Shown here piece by piece: positions 1 to 6,422 of a stretch of DNA of 6,422 nucleotides. The notes below the pieces were generated by a model. It ran no database searches, was not told the origin of the DNA, and worked only from the letters and a program-made list of their open reading frames with translations. The position numbers were made by a program, and so were the translations under genes. Source of the stretch: Bacteroidota bacterium (GTDB taxonomy: Bacteria; Bacteroidota; Bacteroidia; NS11-12g; UBA955); contig JAURQA010000010.1 of assembly GCA_030836345.1 (NCBI GenBank), positions 1 through 6,422 on the forward strand, read 5' to 3'. Positions within the stretch are counted from its first letter, which is position 1, and each line of letters begins with the position of its first letter.

Positions 1-103
1 GCCAAATCAAATAAAGATGCTTATTAAAAATAGTTTTATTGCTTTATCCCGGTGATTTATTCTTTAATGAGGCAAATGAAATTATTCCATCATAATTACC
101 CGA

Positions 104-976
104 TCAATCTAAAATAGTCCATCGGGCAATGGCAGAGAATTTGGGATGGTACTGAATGCCTAATTTTCCTTGGGCCCATTTTTCACGCATTTTGGACTTG
201 GTATACTTTTCTGGATAGGCAATGGATACCCTTTGTTTTCCTTCTCCGGTCGAGAAATTAGCGGTCACCCACATCTCTTCTATTTCTATATGAGAAAGGA
301 CCGCTGTAGGGCTGGTGTTGGAGAGCAGTATATTTGGCAATGCCCTTAAGCCTTGCACAAGCATAAAAGGAACGGCTACATAAATGAGGCTACTGGCATA
401 AACCACAGAACGAGCGGCAGATAATTTTGGCTTTACTTTTTCGCGCACTTGGACGTAATAGAACACGTTGCGGATTCCAAAAATTCCTGTGATCACATAG
501 GCACCAAATAAAAATACAAATGAAATCATGATTGCTGGGCTGTATGCTTTAAGAAATAAAAAACTAAAAAGGGTGGCAAGCAGGGCCAGACATGCCAGCG
601 ATATCAAAACAGCTGCCTTAAGTTTTGGCATGCCAAGCGCCTTTTTATTTTTACGCTTATATTTCCCGTCAGATTGTTGCTTTGGCGCAAGTTCCGTCCA
701 AGGATTAGTGGTACTTGTTCCGTACTTTTTATAGTTTTCTCGCTTGCTTTTTTGGATGTAGTATTTAAGCAAAACTCGATCGTAGGCTTCTTTGCGTGGC
801 GGGTTGCTCAATACAAACATGGCCTCGTTTAGCACCTTTTCTAATTGATCCATGCTCGATTTTTTTGTAGGTCTATCGCTCCACTCAAACATCATTTCAT
901 CGTACGCTTTTTTAACCAAGTTCTCGGAGGATCCTAAAGGCAGATTAAAGAGTTTATAATAATCGTAGAGTTTCAT
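104..976 (-). CDS. Membrane-anchored J-like domain protein (HPD motif lost)
   Basis: This 290-residue protein has an N-terminal J-domain-like region (about residues 4-68). It shows the usual opening (YDYYKLF), a helix II ending KKAYDEMMFEW and the helix III pattern LNEAMFVLSNPPRKEAYD. Where a true J domain has HPD between helices II and III, this one reads SDR (residues 33-35), so stimulation of Hsp70/DnaK ATPase, which needs HPD, is unlikely. A basic linker (about 75-118) leads to three hydrophobic segments at roughly 121-142, 147-168 and 190-209, then a soluble tail (about 215-290). The basic loop between segments 2 and 3 suggests a cytoplasmic J region and a periplasmic tail (inference). 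The gene is divergent from thiL with 92 bp between starts. The ATG at 976 puts the J domain right at the N-terminus, as expected. The J-fold call is fairly secure; the function is unknown. Confidence 0.82.
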   Translation of the reverse strand: MKLYDYYKLFNLPLGSSENLVKKAYDEMMFEWSDRPTKKSSMDQLEKVLNEAMFVLSNPPRKEAYDRVLLKYYIQKSKRENYKKYGTSTTNPWTELAPKQQSDGKYKRKNKKALGMPKLKAAVLISLACLALLATLFSFLFLKAYSPAIMISFVFLFGAYVITGIFGIRNVFYYVQVREKVKPKLSAARSVVYASSLIYVAVPFMLVQGLRALPNILLSNTSPTAVLSHIEIEEMWVTANFSTGEGKQRVSIAYPEKYTKSKMREKWAQGKLGIQYHPKFSAIARWTILD

Positions 977-983
977 TCCTTAC

Positions 984-991
984 CTAATATA
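984..991 (-). promoter_or_regulatory. Possible -7 box for the J-like gene
   Basis: Read on the minus strand this is TATATTAG, matching five of the six fixed positions of the Bacteroidota TAnnTTTG box. It ends 7 bases before the ATG at 976, implying a very short leader. No TTG-type -33 element lies at the right distance, so the call is weak. Confidence 0.25.
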
Positions 992-1056
992 AACTATTTA
1001 AATGAATGAATCATCTATTTAGTTTCATTATGAGGTAAGCTCGCTGTAAAATTCAC

Positions 1057-1064
1057 TAACTTTG
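1057..1064 (+). promoter_or_regulatory. Bacteroidota -7 promoter box (TAnnTTTG) of thiL
   Basis: TAACTTTG matches TAnnTTTG exactly and is followed by CACC and the ATG of thiL at 1069. With only 4 bases between box and start codon, transcription should begin at or next to the ATG, giving a leaderless or nearly leaderless mRNA. No clear -33 TTG element sits about 20 bases upstream, so the promoter may be moderate. Confidence 0.6.
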
Positions 1065-1068
1065 CACC

Positions 1069-2109
1069 ATGTTTCAAAACAAGGAAACGACTCCTATTTC
1101 AGAACTTGGAGAATTTGGTTTAATTAACCATCTCACTCAACATATAAAAACAGAAAGAAAATCGACTGTAACAGGCGTGGGCGATGATGCTTCTGTAGTG
1201 CAAATTGGCGATGAATACTGTGTTCAAAGCAGTGAAATATTTGCTGAAAACATTGATTTTGATTTAACGTTTCATCCGCTCAAACACTTGGGGTATAAAA
1301 TGGTTGTGGCTACGATTAGTGATGTGCTGGCCATGAATGTAATACCCTCTCACTTATTGGTAAATATTGCCTTAAGCAGCCGTTTTACCTTGGAGGCCAT
1401 TGAAGAATTATATGCAGGTATTCTCATTGCTTGCAAGGAGTACAATTTAGACCTTGTTGGTGGAGACACGGGCAGCAGTCAAAGTGGCTTGGTAGTGAGT
1501 ATGACAGCCACGGGATTTACTAAAAACAAGGAGTCCATTACCTATAGAGGAGGAGCAAAATCCAATGATCTACTTGTATCTACGGGTGATTTAGGCGGCG
1601 CTTATATGGGTTTGCAAATTTTAGAGCGCGAAAAGAAGATTTTCTTGGAGCATAAGGATATGCAGCCAGATTTGGAGAAGTACGATTATATTGTTGGACG
1701 CCAATTAAGGCCTTTGGCTCGCTTAGATGTGGTTCAAACATTGCAGGATTTAGCTATTACCCCTACCAGCATGATGGATATTAGCGACGGTGTGGCCAGT
1801 GAAATTAATCATATGGGAACGGCTGGCAAGGTGGGGTTCAATATCTATGAACAAAAGCTACCTATTGATCCGCAAACCTTAGATGTGGCCTTGGAATTTA
1901 ATTTAAACCCGAGCATTGTAGCCTTAAATGGCGGAGATGATTATGAGTTATTGATGACCATTGATCAAAAACATTTTGACAAAATAAAGGGCAATCCAGA
2001 CTTAACGGTGATTGGTCATGTCACGGAATCGGCAGGAGCATACAATATGGTCACCCAAGCGGATCAGGTTTTTCCAATTGAAGCGCAGGGATTTTCAGAT
2101 AAGTCCTAG
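1069..2109 (+). CDS. thiL: Thiamine-monophosphate kinase ThiL
   Basis: ThiL phosphorylates thiamine monophosphate with ATP to give thiamine diphosphate, the active cofactor, in the cytosol. The 346-residue length is normal for Bacteroidota ThiL, and family motifs appear in order: GVGDD (36-40), DFDLTFHPLKHLGYK (63-77), ISDVLAMN (83-90), GGDT (131-134), STGDLGGAYMG (171-181), MDISDG (236-241) and NGGDDYEL (287-294). The N-terminal AIR-synthase-like domain spans about residues 35-150 and the C-terminal domain about 165-320. The start is supported because the LGEFGLINHL opening near residues 13-22 is where the family has it, and a promoter box ends just before the ATG. An oddity is the segment usually like STDMLVEGVHF, which here reads SSEIFAENIDF (54-64), with Glu where a metal-binding Asp is expected. 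The gene stands alone, divergent from the J-like gene and convergent with porW. A ThiL paralogue of altered activity is the alternative. Confidence 0.93.
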   Translation: MFQNKETTPISELGEFGLINHLTQHIKTERKSTVTGVGDDASVVQIGDEYCVQSSEIFAENIDFDLTFHPLKHLGYKMVVATISDVLAMNVIPSHLLVNIALSSRFTLEAIEELYAGILIACKEYNLDLVGGDTGSSQSGLVVSMTATGFTKNKESITYRGGAKSNDLLVSTGDLGGAYMGLQILEREKKIFLEHKDMQPDLEKYDYIVGRQLRPLARLDVVQTLQDLAITPTSMMDISDGVASEINHMGTAGKVGFNIYEQKLPIDPQTLDVALEFNLNPSIVALNGGDDYELLMTIDQKHFDKIKGNPDLTVIGHVTESAGAYNMVTQADQVFPIEAQGFSDKS

Positions 2110-2140
2110 GCATTTTAGATTTTATGGATTGAGGGCTCTT

Positions 2141-2160
2141 GGCGAAAGAAGTTTGCCTTT
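2141..2160. terminator. Weak hairpin in the thiL/porW convergent gap
   Basis: GGC-(G)-AAA at 2141-2147 can pair with TTTGCC at 2152-2157 around a GAAG loop, with one bulged G, followed by TTT on the plus strand. It is the only fold I see in the 67-bp gap between the two converging stop codons, so it could serve as a terminator. The stem is short and the T-run is only three bases, so this is tentative. Confidence 0.28.
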
Positions 2161-2176
2161 GCAGCATTATGAGGGC

Positions 2177-4741
2177 CTATATATTGGCAAATTTCATGTA
2201 GGACCGAATTTGGCGATTGACGACTAACTTTTGAAGATTGGTTTTACTAATCCATGCTTGTTCATACTCAAACAATCCTTTGCTGCTGAATAAGGTTGCA
2301 TTTGTTTTTAATCGATTGAGAAAATCTTTGGTTACTTTAGGCTCACTAAAGCCAGATATGTATACAAACACTTGGCTTCCAAAGGACTGCGCCTTGGAAA
2401 CTTCTACTTTTTCAAGAACATAATCTTTCTTAGAATAATCACTCAAAGCAGCTCTAATCATATTGGAGTTGGTTCCTTTTGCAAAAGAAAGGATGTAAAA
2501 CAGCTCTTCTTTGCCATCATATACAGCCCAATCATCATCTAATTTCTTGGTAGTACTATCTACCGGGTTTTCGAGACGCCTGTTGGCATCTAACACTTCT
2601 TGTGCTTTTTTTGCGGACAACGTATTGGGGTAATCTACAATGAGTTGATCGAGAAACTTGAGACCCAACTCTTTTTTTCCTAAGCGTATGTTGCACAGTC
2701 CCTGCAAAAATTCGAACCGAGGCTGCATGCTATTTCCTAAATAGTTTCGATCCGTTGCAAACTTAAGTTCAAGGGCTCCCTTGTAATCCATTTCCTGGTA
2801 TTTAGCAACCATTTTAGCGTAGGCTTCCTGTACTTCTTTGGTCCCTATACTTGCTTCGGACAGAGCGGGCTTAATGTCTTCGGTTTTCCCGTCCAGTATC
2901 TTCAAAAAGTTACTCTCTGGAAATTCATCCGCCAAGTATTTTCTGTAGAGATCAGAATTGGCTAGGTCTTTTTCTTTTTTGTATAGTTTAGCTAACTCAT
3001 AATATACTTTAGGCTTGCTTTCGGACTCTGGGAAGCGCTCTAAAAGTTCGAGATAGTATTTTATCGCGTTAGAGGGTTGGTCTAATGCATATTGATATTG
3101 CTGGGCTACCAATAAATAAGCACTTTCTATTTTTTGATTGGCGGCCTCTTTTTCGCTCTTTTTAAAGGGAATACGTTTCATGTACACCTTTCTTTCTGGA
3201 CTCACCCCAAGAAGGGCTGGATCCTCCTTTTCGGCGGAATCTTTGTTTTCTACTTTTGCTGTGCCTGCCCTGCTTAAAATTTTCTTGAGGCGACTGGTAT
3301 ATCTCCAATTATCGAGGTTTGGTCGAGAGCCCCATTTTCTTTTAAATTCTGCTGCGCCTTGAGTTCGCAGTTGAGGGTTATAAAAAGGGAAAGTGGATTT
3401 TGTAGTTAGGGCACCCAGCGTATTTCCAGGCAGGTTAATTTTTGCTCGACTGAGTGCATTGACCTTGGCCTGCTTTTCTGCTGCAATGGATTGATCTATG
3501 GATTTTTCTCTAAATGATTCATCGGATGCCATTCGCAGGAGACTGTCTTGCAATTGAATCTCTAAAATATTAACAACTAAATCCTTTAGCTTATCATTTC
3601 GTCCTGAAATCTCCTCGTAATCTGGGTACTTTTCGTCTAGCGTAACACTTGCACTATCATAATACTTACCAGCAATGAGGTAGTTTTCTCTTTCAAAAAA
3701 GTATTCTCCTAAAGAAAGATAAGATGTGGTGAGCTGCTGATTATCTAATTTCATCTGGGACTCCTGAATGGATTTTTGAAAAAGTCCGATGGCTGCAACT
3801 TCATTCTCGGCATTCAATTCGTTTATAGCCATTTGGTAATAAATTTTACCATAAAAATCAATATTTTTATCATCCTTAAGCATTCGCCTCAAGATTTTAT
3901 TGGCTTTTTCATAGGCTTTTTGCTGTGCAGACAAAATTTGCACTTGAGAAATATTCGCTTGAAAAGCCATTTCGTATGGCGGATTCATTTTAACTGTTTT
4001 TGCAAAATGCATTTCGGCTTCTTCAAACTTTTTCATGCGCATGCACACCTGAGCTAACATAAAATGCGCTCGGTATTTGTTCGTTTTGCCTTTTAACCCT
4101 CTAAAGGATTCTTTCAGTGGTTTGTAGGCCTGAGAAAATTTATCCTGCTTCAGGAACACCTCGGCTAAAGCAATATTGAGGTCTGGGAGTAGTTTTTTCG
4201 GAAACTTTTTATCGGTTGCTAAGCTGGTGATGTAACTCTCGGCCTCTCCTATTTTTCCTTTCTGGAGGTATAAACTTCTAAAATACCAGAGTTTAGCGGT
4301 ATAAATGACTTTATCATCTTTACTGGTGGCAATTACATAGTCAAAAATTTCTCTGGAGGCATATAAGTCTCCCTTGAGAAAATAGGCTTGTCCATTTAAT
4401 AAATAAGCATCATCCACCCATTTAGATTTAGGATATTTATCAATGAGTGTGCTGGTCCGTTTAATTACCTCGTCCATTTGAGGTTGATTATTTTTGAGGT
4501 TTGCTACATCTCCAAAATTAATCACTGAAACAAAACCTCTGAAATCATCGGGGTTTGTCTCGCGCATAATTGCAAAAACCTCTTTAAATTGCTCTCGGGC
4601 ATTAAAATAGATATTATAATGAGCCAGCGTATTATGGTACTTTCTAGCTACCCAAGAATTAGAGTTTTTACATGAACCTAAAACACTTAGAATTAGTAGG
4701 AATAGTACTGCTGTTTTACGTGAGCTTTTGGCCTTAAACAT
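2177..4741 (-). CDS. porW: Type IX secretion system TPR lipoprotein PorW/SprE
   Basis: This is an outer-membrane lipoprotein needed for T9SS secretion (PorW in Porphyromonas gingivalis, SprE in Flavobacterium johnsoniae, where it also supports gliding). The 854-residue protein starts with a lipoprotein signal peptide: basic SSRK, a hydrophobic stretch, then lipobox LGSC with Cys24 as the lipidated residue. The family hallmark RKYHNTLAHYNIYFNARE follows at 33-50. TPR-like helical repeats cover about 85-380. A charged linker leads to the family's mid-protein motif, here FPFYNPQ (451-457) and KRKWGSRPNLDNWR (467-480). More TPR-like repeats lie at about 535-720, followed by a small C-terminal domain (about 745-845). 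After Cys24 the sequence KNSNSW lacks the acidic residues of the Bacteroidota surface-export signal, consistent with a periplasm-facing lipoprotein (inference). The gene converges with thiL and diverges from the 4803 gene across 61 bp. Length is near that of known SprE proteins and I see no break. Confidence 0.92.
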   Translation of the reverse strand: MFKAKSSRKTAVLFLLILSVLGSCKNSNSWVARKYHNTLAHYNIYFNAREQFKEVFAIMRETNPDDFRGFVSVINFGDVANLKNNQPQMDEVIKRTSTLIDKYPKSKWVDDAYLLNGQAYFLKGDLYASREIFDYVIATSKDDKVIYTAKLWYFRSLYLQKGKIGEAESYITSLATDKKFPKKLLPDLNIALAEVFLKQDKFSQAYKPLKESFRGLKGKTNKYRAHFMLAQVCMRMKKFEEAEMHFAKTVKMNPPYEMAFQANISQVQILSAQQKAYEKANKILRRMLKDDKNIDFYGKIYYQMAINELNAENEVAAIGLFQKSIQESQMKLDNQQLTTSYLSLGEYFFERENYLIAGKYYDSASVTLDEKYPDYEEISGRNDKLKDLVVNILEIQLQDSLLRMASDESFREKSIDQSIAAEKQAKVNALSRAKINLPGNTLGALTTKSTFPFYNPQLRTQGAAEFKRKWGSRPNLDNWRYTSRLKKILSRAGTAKVENKDSAEKEDPALLGVSPERKVYMKRIPFKKSEKEAANQKIESAYLLVAQQYQYALDQPSNAIKYYLELLERFPESESKPKVYYELAKLYKKEKDLANSDLYRKYLADEFPESNFLKILDGKTEDIKPALSEASIGTKEVQEAYAKMVAKYQEMDYKGALELKFATDRNYLGNSMQPRFEFLQGLCNIRLGKKELGLKFLDQLIVDYPNTLSAKKAQEVLDANRRLENPVDSTTKKLDDDWAVYDGKEELFYILSFAKGTNSNMIRAALSDYSKKDYVLEKVEVSKAQSFGSQVFVYISGFSEPKVTKDFLNRLKTNATLFSSKGLFEYEQAWISKTNLQKLVVNRQIRSYMKFANI

Positions 4742-4753
4742 TTAGATAGTTAC

Positions 4754-4785
4754 TTGTATTAACGTAATGCTTCGCATTATCTTTG
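4754..4785 (+). promoter_or_regulatory. Bacteroidota promoter for the 4803/DPP IV operon
   Basis: A -33-type TTG at 4754-4756 and a perfect -7 box TATCTTTG at 4778-4785 (consensus TAnnTTTG) are separated by 21 bases, a normal spacing in this phylum. The -7 box ends 17 bases before the ATG at 4803, giving a leader of about ten A-rich bases with no Shine-Dalgarno sequence. It supports choosing the plus-strand gene at 4803 over the overlapping minus-strand frame. Confidence 0.65.
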
Positions 4786-4790
4786 GCAAA
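4759..4790 (-). promoter_or_regulatory. Possible divergent promoter for porW
   Basis: On the minus strand a TTTG at 4790-4787 is followed after 20 bases by TACGTTAA (4766-4759), matching four of the six fixed positions of TAnnTTTG. It ends 17 bases before the porW ATG at 4741. It overlaps the plus-strand promoter of the operon at 4803. The poor -7 match makes this tentative. Confidence 0.3.
4765..4779. repeat. Perfect 6-bp inverted repeat between divergent promoters
   Basis: TAATGC (4765-4770) and GCATTA (4774-4779) are exact reverse complements around a TTC spacer. The repeat occupies the spacer of the plus-strand promoter and touches the first two bases of its -7 box, and it also overlaps the candidate porW promoter. 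It could be an operator or simply a small hairpin. No T-run follows it, so it is not a terminator. Confidence 0.5.
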
Positions 4791-4802
4791 AATCGTTAAA
4801 AC

Positions 4803-5195
4803 ATGTCACTTTTCAGAAAGATTTTATCTAAAATGCGCGATAAATATCGTCTTGTGATAATAAATGACAGTTCTTTGGGCGAATCGTTCTCATTTAGACT
4901 GACCCCACTAAATATGATTATGCTCTTGGCCACCTTGACCATGGTTATTTTTGGGATCTTTTTTTTATTGATTCGGTTTACACCAACGAGCACTTTAATT
5001 GGTGGCAATAGTGGCTCCTCTATTGAGTATATGAAGCTGAACCAAAAGATTGAAGACTTGACCACTGAAATGGAAGCAAGGCAAATTAAGCAGGATGCAT
5101 TAATCAAGATTCTGTCTGAAAATGAAATGTCGCTAGATAGTTCACAGGCGGTATACAAAACATTAAATTCCTCTACAAAAAAGAAAACCAAGTAA
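4803..5195 (+). CDS. Single-pass inner-membrane coiled-coil protein, resembling an M23-peptidase N-terminus without the peptidase domain
   Basis: This 130-residue protein has a basic cytoplasmic N-terminus with the motif RDKYRLVIINDSSLGESFSF (12-31), one transmembrane segment (about 36-58, ending in LLIRFTP), a Gly/Ser linker (67-73), a helical stretch likely to form a coiled coil (about 76-110) and a Lys-rich tail. From memory, the opening and the membrane exit resemble the N-terminal anchor of Bacteroidota M23 (LytM-type) peptidoglycan peptidases. Those run to about 300 residues and end in a metallopeptidase domain. Here no such domain or its HxH-type metal ligands exist, and the next gene begins one base after the stop. 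It is probably a bitopic protein with its coiled coil in the periplasm (inference). A good promoter precedes it and it is likely cotranscribed with DPP IV. Function is unknown; it could be a scaffold or a truncated relative of the peptidase. Confidence 0.78.
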   Translation: MSLFRKILSKMRDKYRLVIINDSSLGESFSFRLTPLNMIMLLATLTMVIFGIFFLLIRFTPTSTLIGGNSGSSIEYMKLNQKIEDLTTEMEARQIKQDALIKILSENEMSLDSSQAVYKTLNSSTKKKTK

Positions 5196-5196
5196 A

Positions 5197-6422
5197 ATGA
5201 ATAAAATTGCTTTGCTACTTATTGCTCTATTGGGGCACACTTTAAGGGCACAAAAAACACCGTTTAATCTAAAAGATATTTTTGCGAGGCCTACTTTTTC
5301 AATGAAATCAAATGGGGGTTTCAATACCATGAACGACGGCGAGAGGTATACGACTTTGGAGAAAAAAAACGGGGCTTGGGCTATCAATTCATATGGGATT
5401 ACAGATCAGAAATTGATTGGAAGCATTGTTACATCTGAAGACTTTGATGGGAAGTATACTCCTGCTAATTATGAATTTACCGGCGATGAAAAACACATTC
5501 TTATTTACGAGGAAACAGAAAAAATATACCGGCGCAGTTTTAAAAGCTTGGCTTATGTGATCAATATTGAAAATAAAAAGATTACTAAAATCAGTGATAC
5601 CAAAATTATGTATCCGAGCATTAATCCGGACAATAGTTCGGTGGCTTATGTGCAAGAGAACAACATTTATATTCTTGATTTGCAAAGCATGAAAACTACT
5701 GCCGTAACTTCCGATGGCAGGAAAAATGAAATCATTAATGGGGCGGTAGACTGGGTATATGAGGAGGAGTTTGGTATGAGCACAGGCTTGTGGTGGAATA
5801 GTTCTGGCACTCATTTGGCTTATTATAGGTTTGATGAGCGGGCGGTTAAAGAGTTTAGTATGGATGTATTTAATGGCTTATACCCAAAGCAGGAGTCTTG
5901 GAAATATCCAAAAGCGGGGGAAGACAATTCTAAGGTGGATGTTAAGATTTACGATCGAGTAAAATCGCTGAGTATTACCCTGGATTTAAAAAGTGAAAGA
6001 GATCAATACATTCCACGAATTGAATGGACGAATAATCCCGAAATTATAAGTATTCAAAGGCTAAACCGCCTACAAAATCATTGGGAGCTTTTGTTTTGCA
6101 ATACCTCTGGAACTCCTCCGGAAGTAATTTTGGAAGAGAAAAATAATACTTATGTGGAGATTTCTGACAATCTTAATTTTATAGGAGATCATCGGTTTTT
6201 TTACACGAGTGAGAAAAGTGGTTTTAATCATATATACTGTTATGATTTTTCAAAAAAGAAGGAGAAGGCCCTGACTTCCGGAGATTGGGAGGTTTTAAAT
6301 GTGGTAGCTACGGACGAGAGCAGTTCTACCATTTATTATACTTCTAGCGAGGAGAGTGTGCTTGAGGATCACTTTTATTCGATTAGTTTCTCAGGAAACA
6401 AAAAGAATGCGCTTTGTCCCGA
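5197..6422 (+). CDS. Dipeptidyl peptidase IV (S9B family), 5' part only
   Basis: DPP IV releases N-terminal X-Pro or X-Ala dipeptides from peptides, usually in the periplasm or at the surface in Bacteroidota. The visible 408 codons begin with a signal peptide (KIALLLIALLGHTLRA, likely cleaved before Gln19) and the family opening FNLKDIFARPTFS (23-35). Most of the DPPIV_N beta-propeller follows. Diagnostic motifs are DWVYEEEF (185-192), whose Glu190/Glu191 correspond to the Glu pair (205/206 in human DPP4) that binds the substrate N-terminus, and LWWNSSGTHLAYYRFD (198-213). YPKAGEDNSKV (237-247) and RLNRLQNHWELL (288-299) also fit. Arg112 in YRRSF probably matches human Arg125. The alpha/beta-hydrolase domain with the catalytic Ser-Asp-His lies beyond the window edge, so activity and any T9SS C-terminal signal cannot be judged. 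The ATG is one base after the upstream stop, implying an operon and probably translational coupling. Confidence 0.93.
   Translation, partial: MNKIALLLIALLGHTLRAQKTPFNLKDIFARPTFSMKSNGGFNTMNDGERYTTLEKKNGAWAINSYGITDQKLIGSIVTSEDFDGKYTPANYEFTGDEKHILIYEETEKIYRRSFKSLAYVINIENKKITKISDTKIMYPSINPDNSSVAYVQENNIYILDLQSMKTTAVTSDGRKNEIINGAVDWVYEEEFGMSTGLWWNSSGTHLAYYRFDERAVKEFSMDVFNGLYPKQESWKYPKAGEDNSKVDVKIYDRVKSLSITLDLKSERDQYIPRIEWTNNPEIISIQRLNRLQNHWELLFCNTSGTPPEVILEEKNNTYVEISDNLNFIGDHRFFYTSEKSGFNHIYCYDFSKKKEKALTSGDWEVLNVVATDESSSTIYYTSSEESVLEDHFYSISFSGNKKNALCP

Noticed and set aside
25..38. Small inverted repeat TAAAA-ATAG-TTTTA downstream of the J-like gene, considered as a terminator
   Set aside because: The stem is five A-T pairs only, with no G-C pairs and no proper T-run, so it is expected by chance in such AT-rich DNA.
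1006..1014. ATGA-A-TCAT palindrome in the thiL/J-like gap, considered as an operator
   Set aside because: Four-base arms are too short to mean much here, and it is not positioned on a convincing promoter element.
2012..2227. A 71-codon plus-strand frame spanning the thiL end and the porW end
   Set aside because: It is out of frame with thiL, overlaps both well-supported genes and has a composition typical of shadow translation.
3776..4057. A 93-codon plus-strand frame inside porW (similar shorter ones at 2238-2423 and 3138-3362, and 528-734 inside the J-like gene)
   Set aside because: All are antisense to strongly supported coding sequence and show no domain or promoter of their own.
4959..4966. 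Run of eight T in the membrane-segment codons (and eight A at 5362-5369 in DPP IV), considered as frameshift or phase-variation sites
   Set aside because: Both frames read through with the expected protein features, and runs of this length are common in AT-rich genomes.
4796..5191. A 131-codon open frame on the minus strand antisense to the membrane protein at 4803-5195
   Set aside because: It covers almost exactly the same bases. The plus-strand frame has a promoter, a clean membrane anchor plus coiled coil and operon spacing with DPP IV, while the minus-strand product resembles nothing.
5163..5387. A 74-codon minus-strand open frame across the operon junction
   Set aside because: It overlaps the end of the membrane protein gene and the DPP IV signal peptide and has no recognisable content.
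5389..5814. A 141-codon minus-strand open frame
   Set aside because: It lies wholly inside the DPP IV propeller, whose motifs (including DWVYEEEF) fix the real frame.

Overview
This window looks like ordinary chromosome from a Bacteroidota bacterium, probably in the Flavobacteriia/Cytophagia/Sphingobacteriia range. Three things point there. There is a PorW/SprE-type lipoprotein of the type IX secretion system (T9SS), a machine confined to that phylum. Two start regions carry the Bacteroidota -7 promoter box TAnnTTTG (at 1057-1064 and 4778-4785). Start codons have A-rich leaders with no convincing Shine-Dalgarno sequence. The DNA is AT-rich. I see no RNA gene, IS element, CRISPR array or long repeat.

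Layout: positions 1-103 are AT-rich and hold nothing I can support. Positions 104-976 (minus) encode a three-pass membrane protein with an N-terminal J-like domain that lacks the HPD motif. A 92-bp divergent gap follows, then thiL (thiamine-monophosphate kinase, 1069-2109, plus), which is expressed from a nearly leaderless start. thiL converges on porW/sprE (2177-4741, minus) across a 67-bp gap with one weak hairpin. A 61-bp divergent control region (4742-4802) holds a good plus-strand promoter, a weaker minus-strand one and a perfect 6-bp inverted repeat between them. To its right lies a two-gene plus-strand operon: a 130-residue single-pass membrane/coiled-coil protein (4803-5195), and, one base later, a dipeptidyl peptidase IV (5197 to beyond the window end). 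Only the signal peptide and most of the beta-propeller of the peptidase are visible.

How the genes fit together: PorW is an outer-membrane, periplasm-facing T9SS component. The divergent operon combines an envelope anchor protein with a secreted X-Pro dipeptidase, so 2177-6422 is envelope- and secretion-themed. ThiL is housekeeping thiamine metabolism, and the J-like protein has no assigned role. Nothing here is clearly a new system. The points most worth following are the HPD-less membrane J protein, the membrane protein that resembles an M23-peptidase N-terminus without a peptidase domain, the altered metal-site motif in ThiL, and the shared porW/operon control region.
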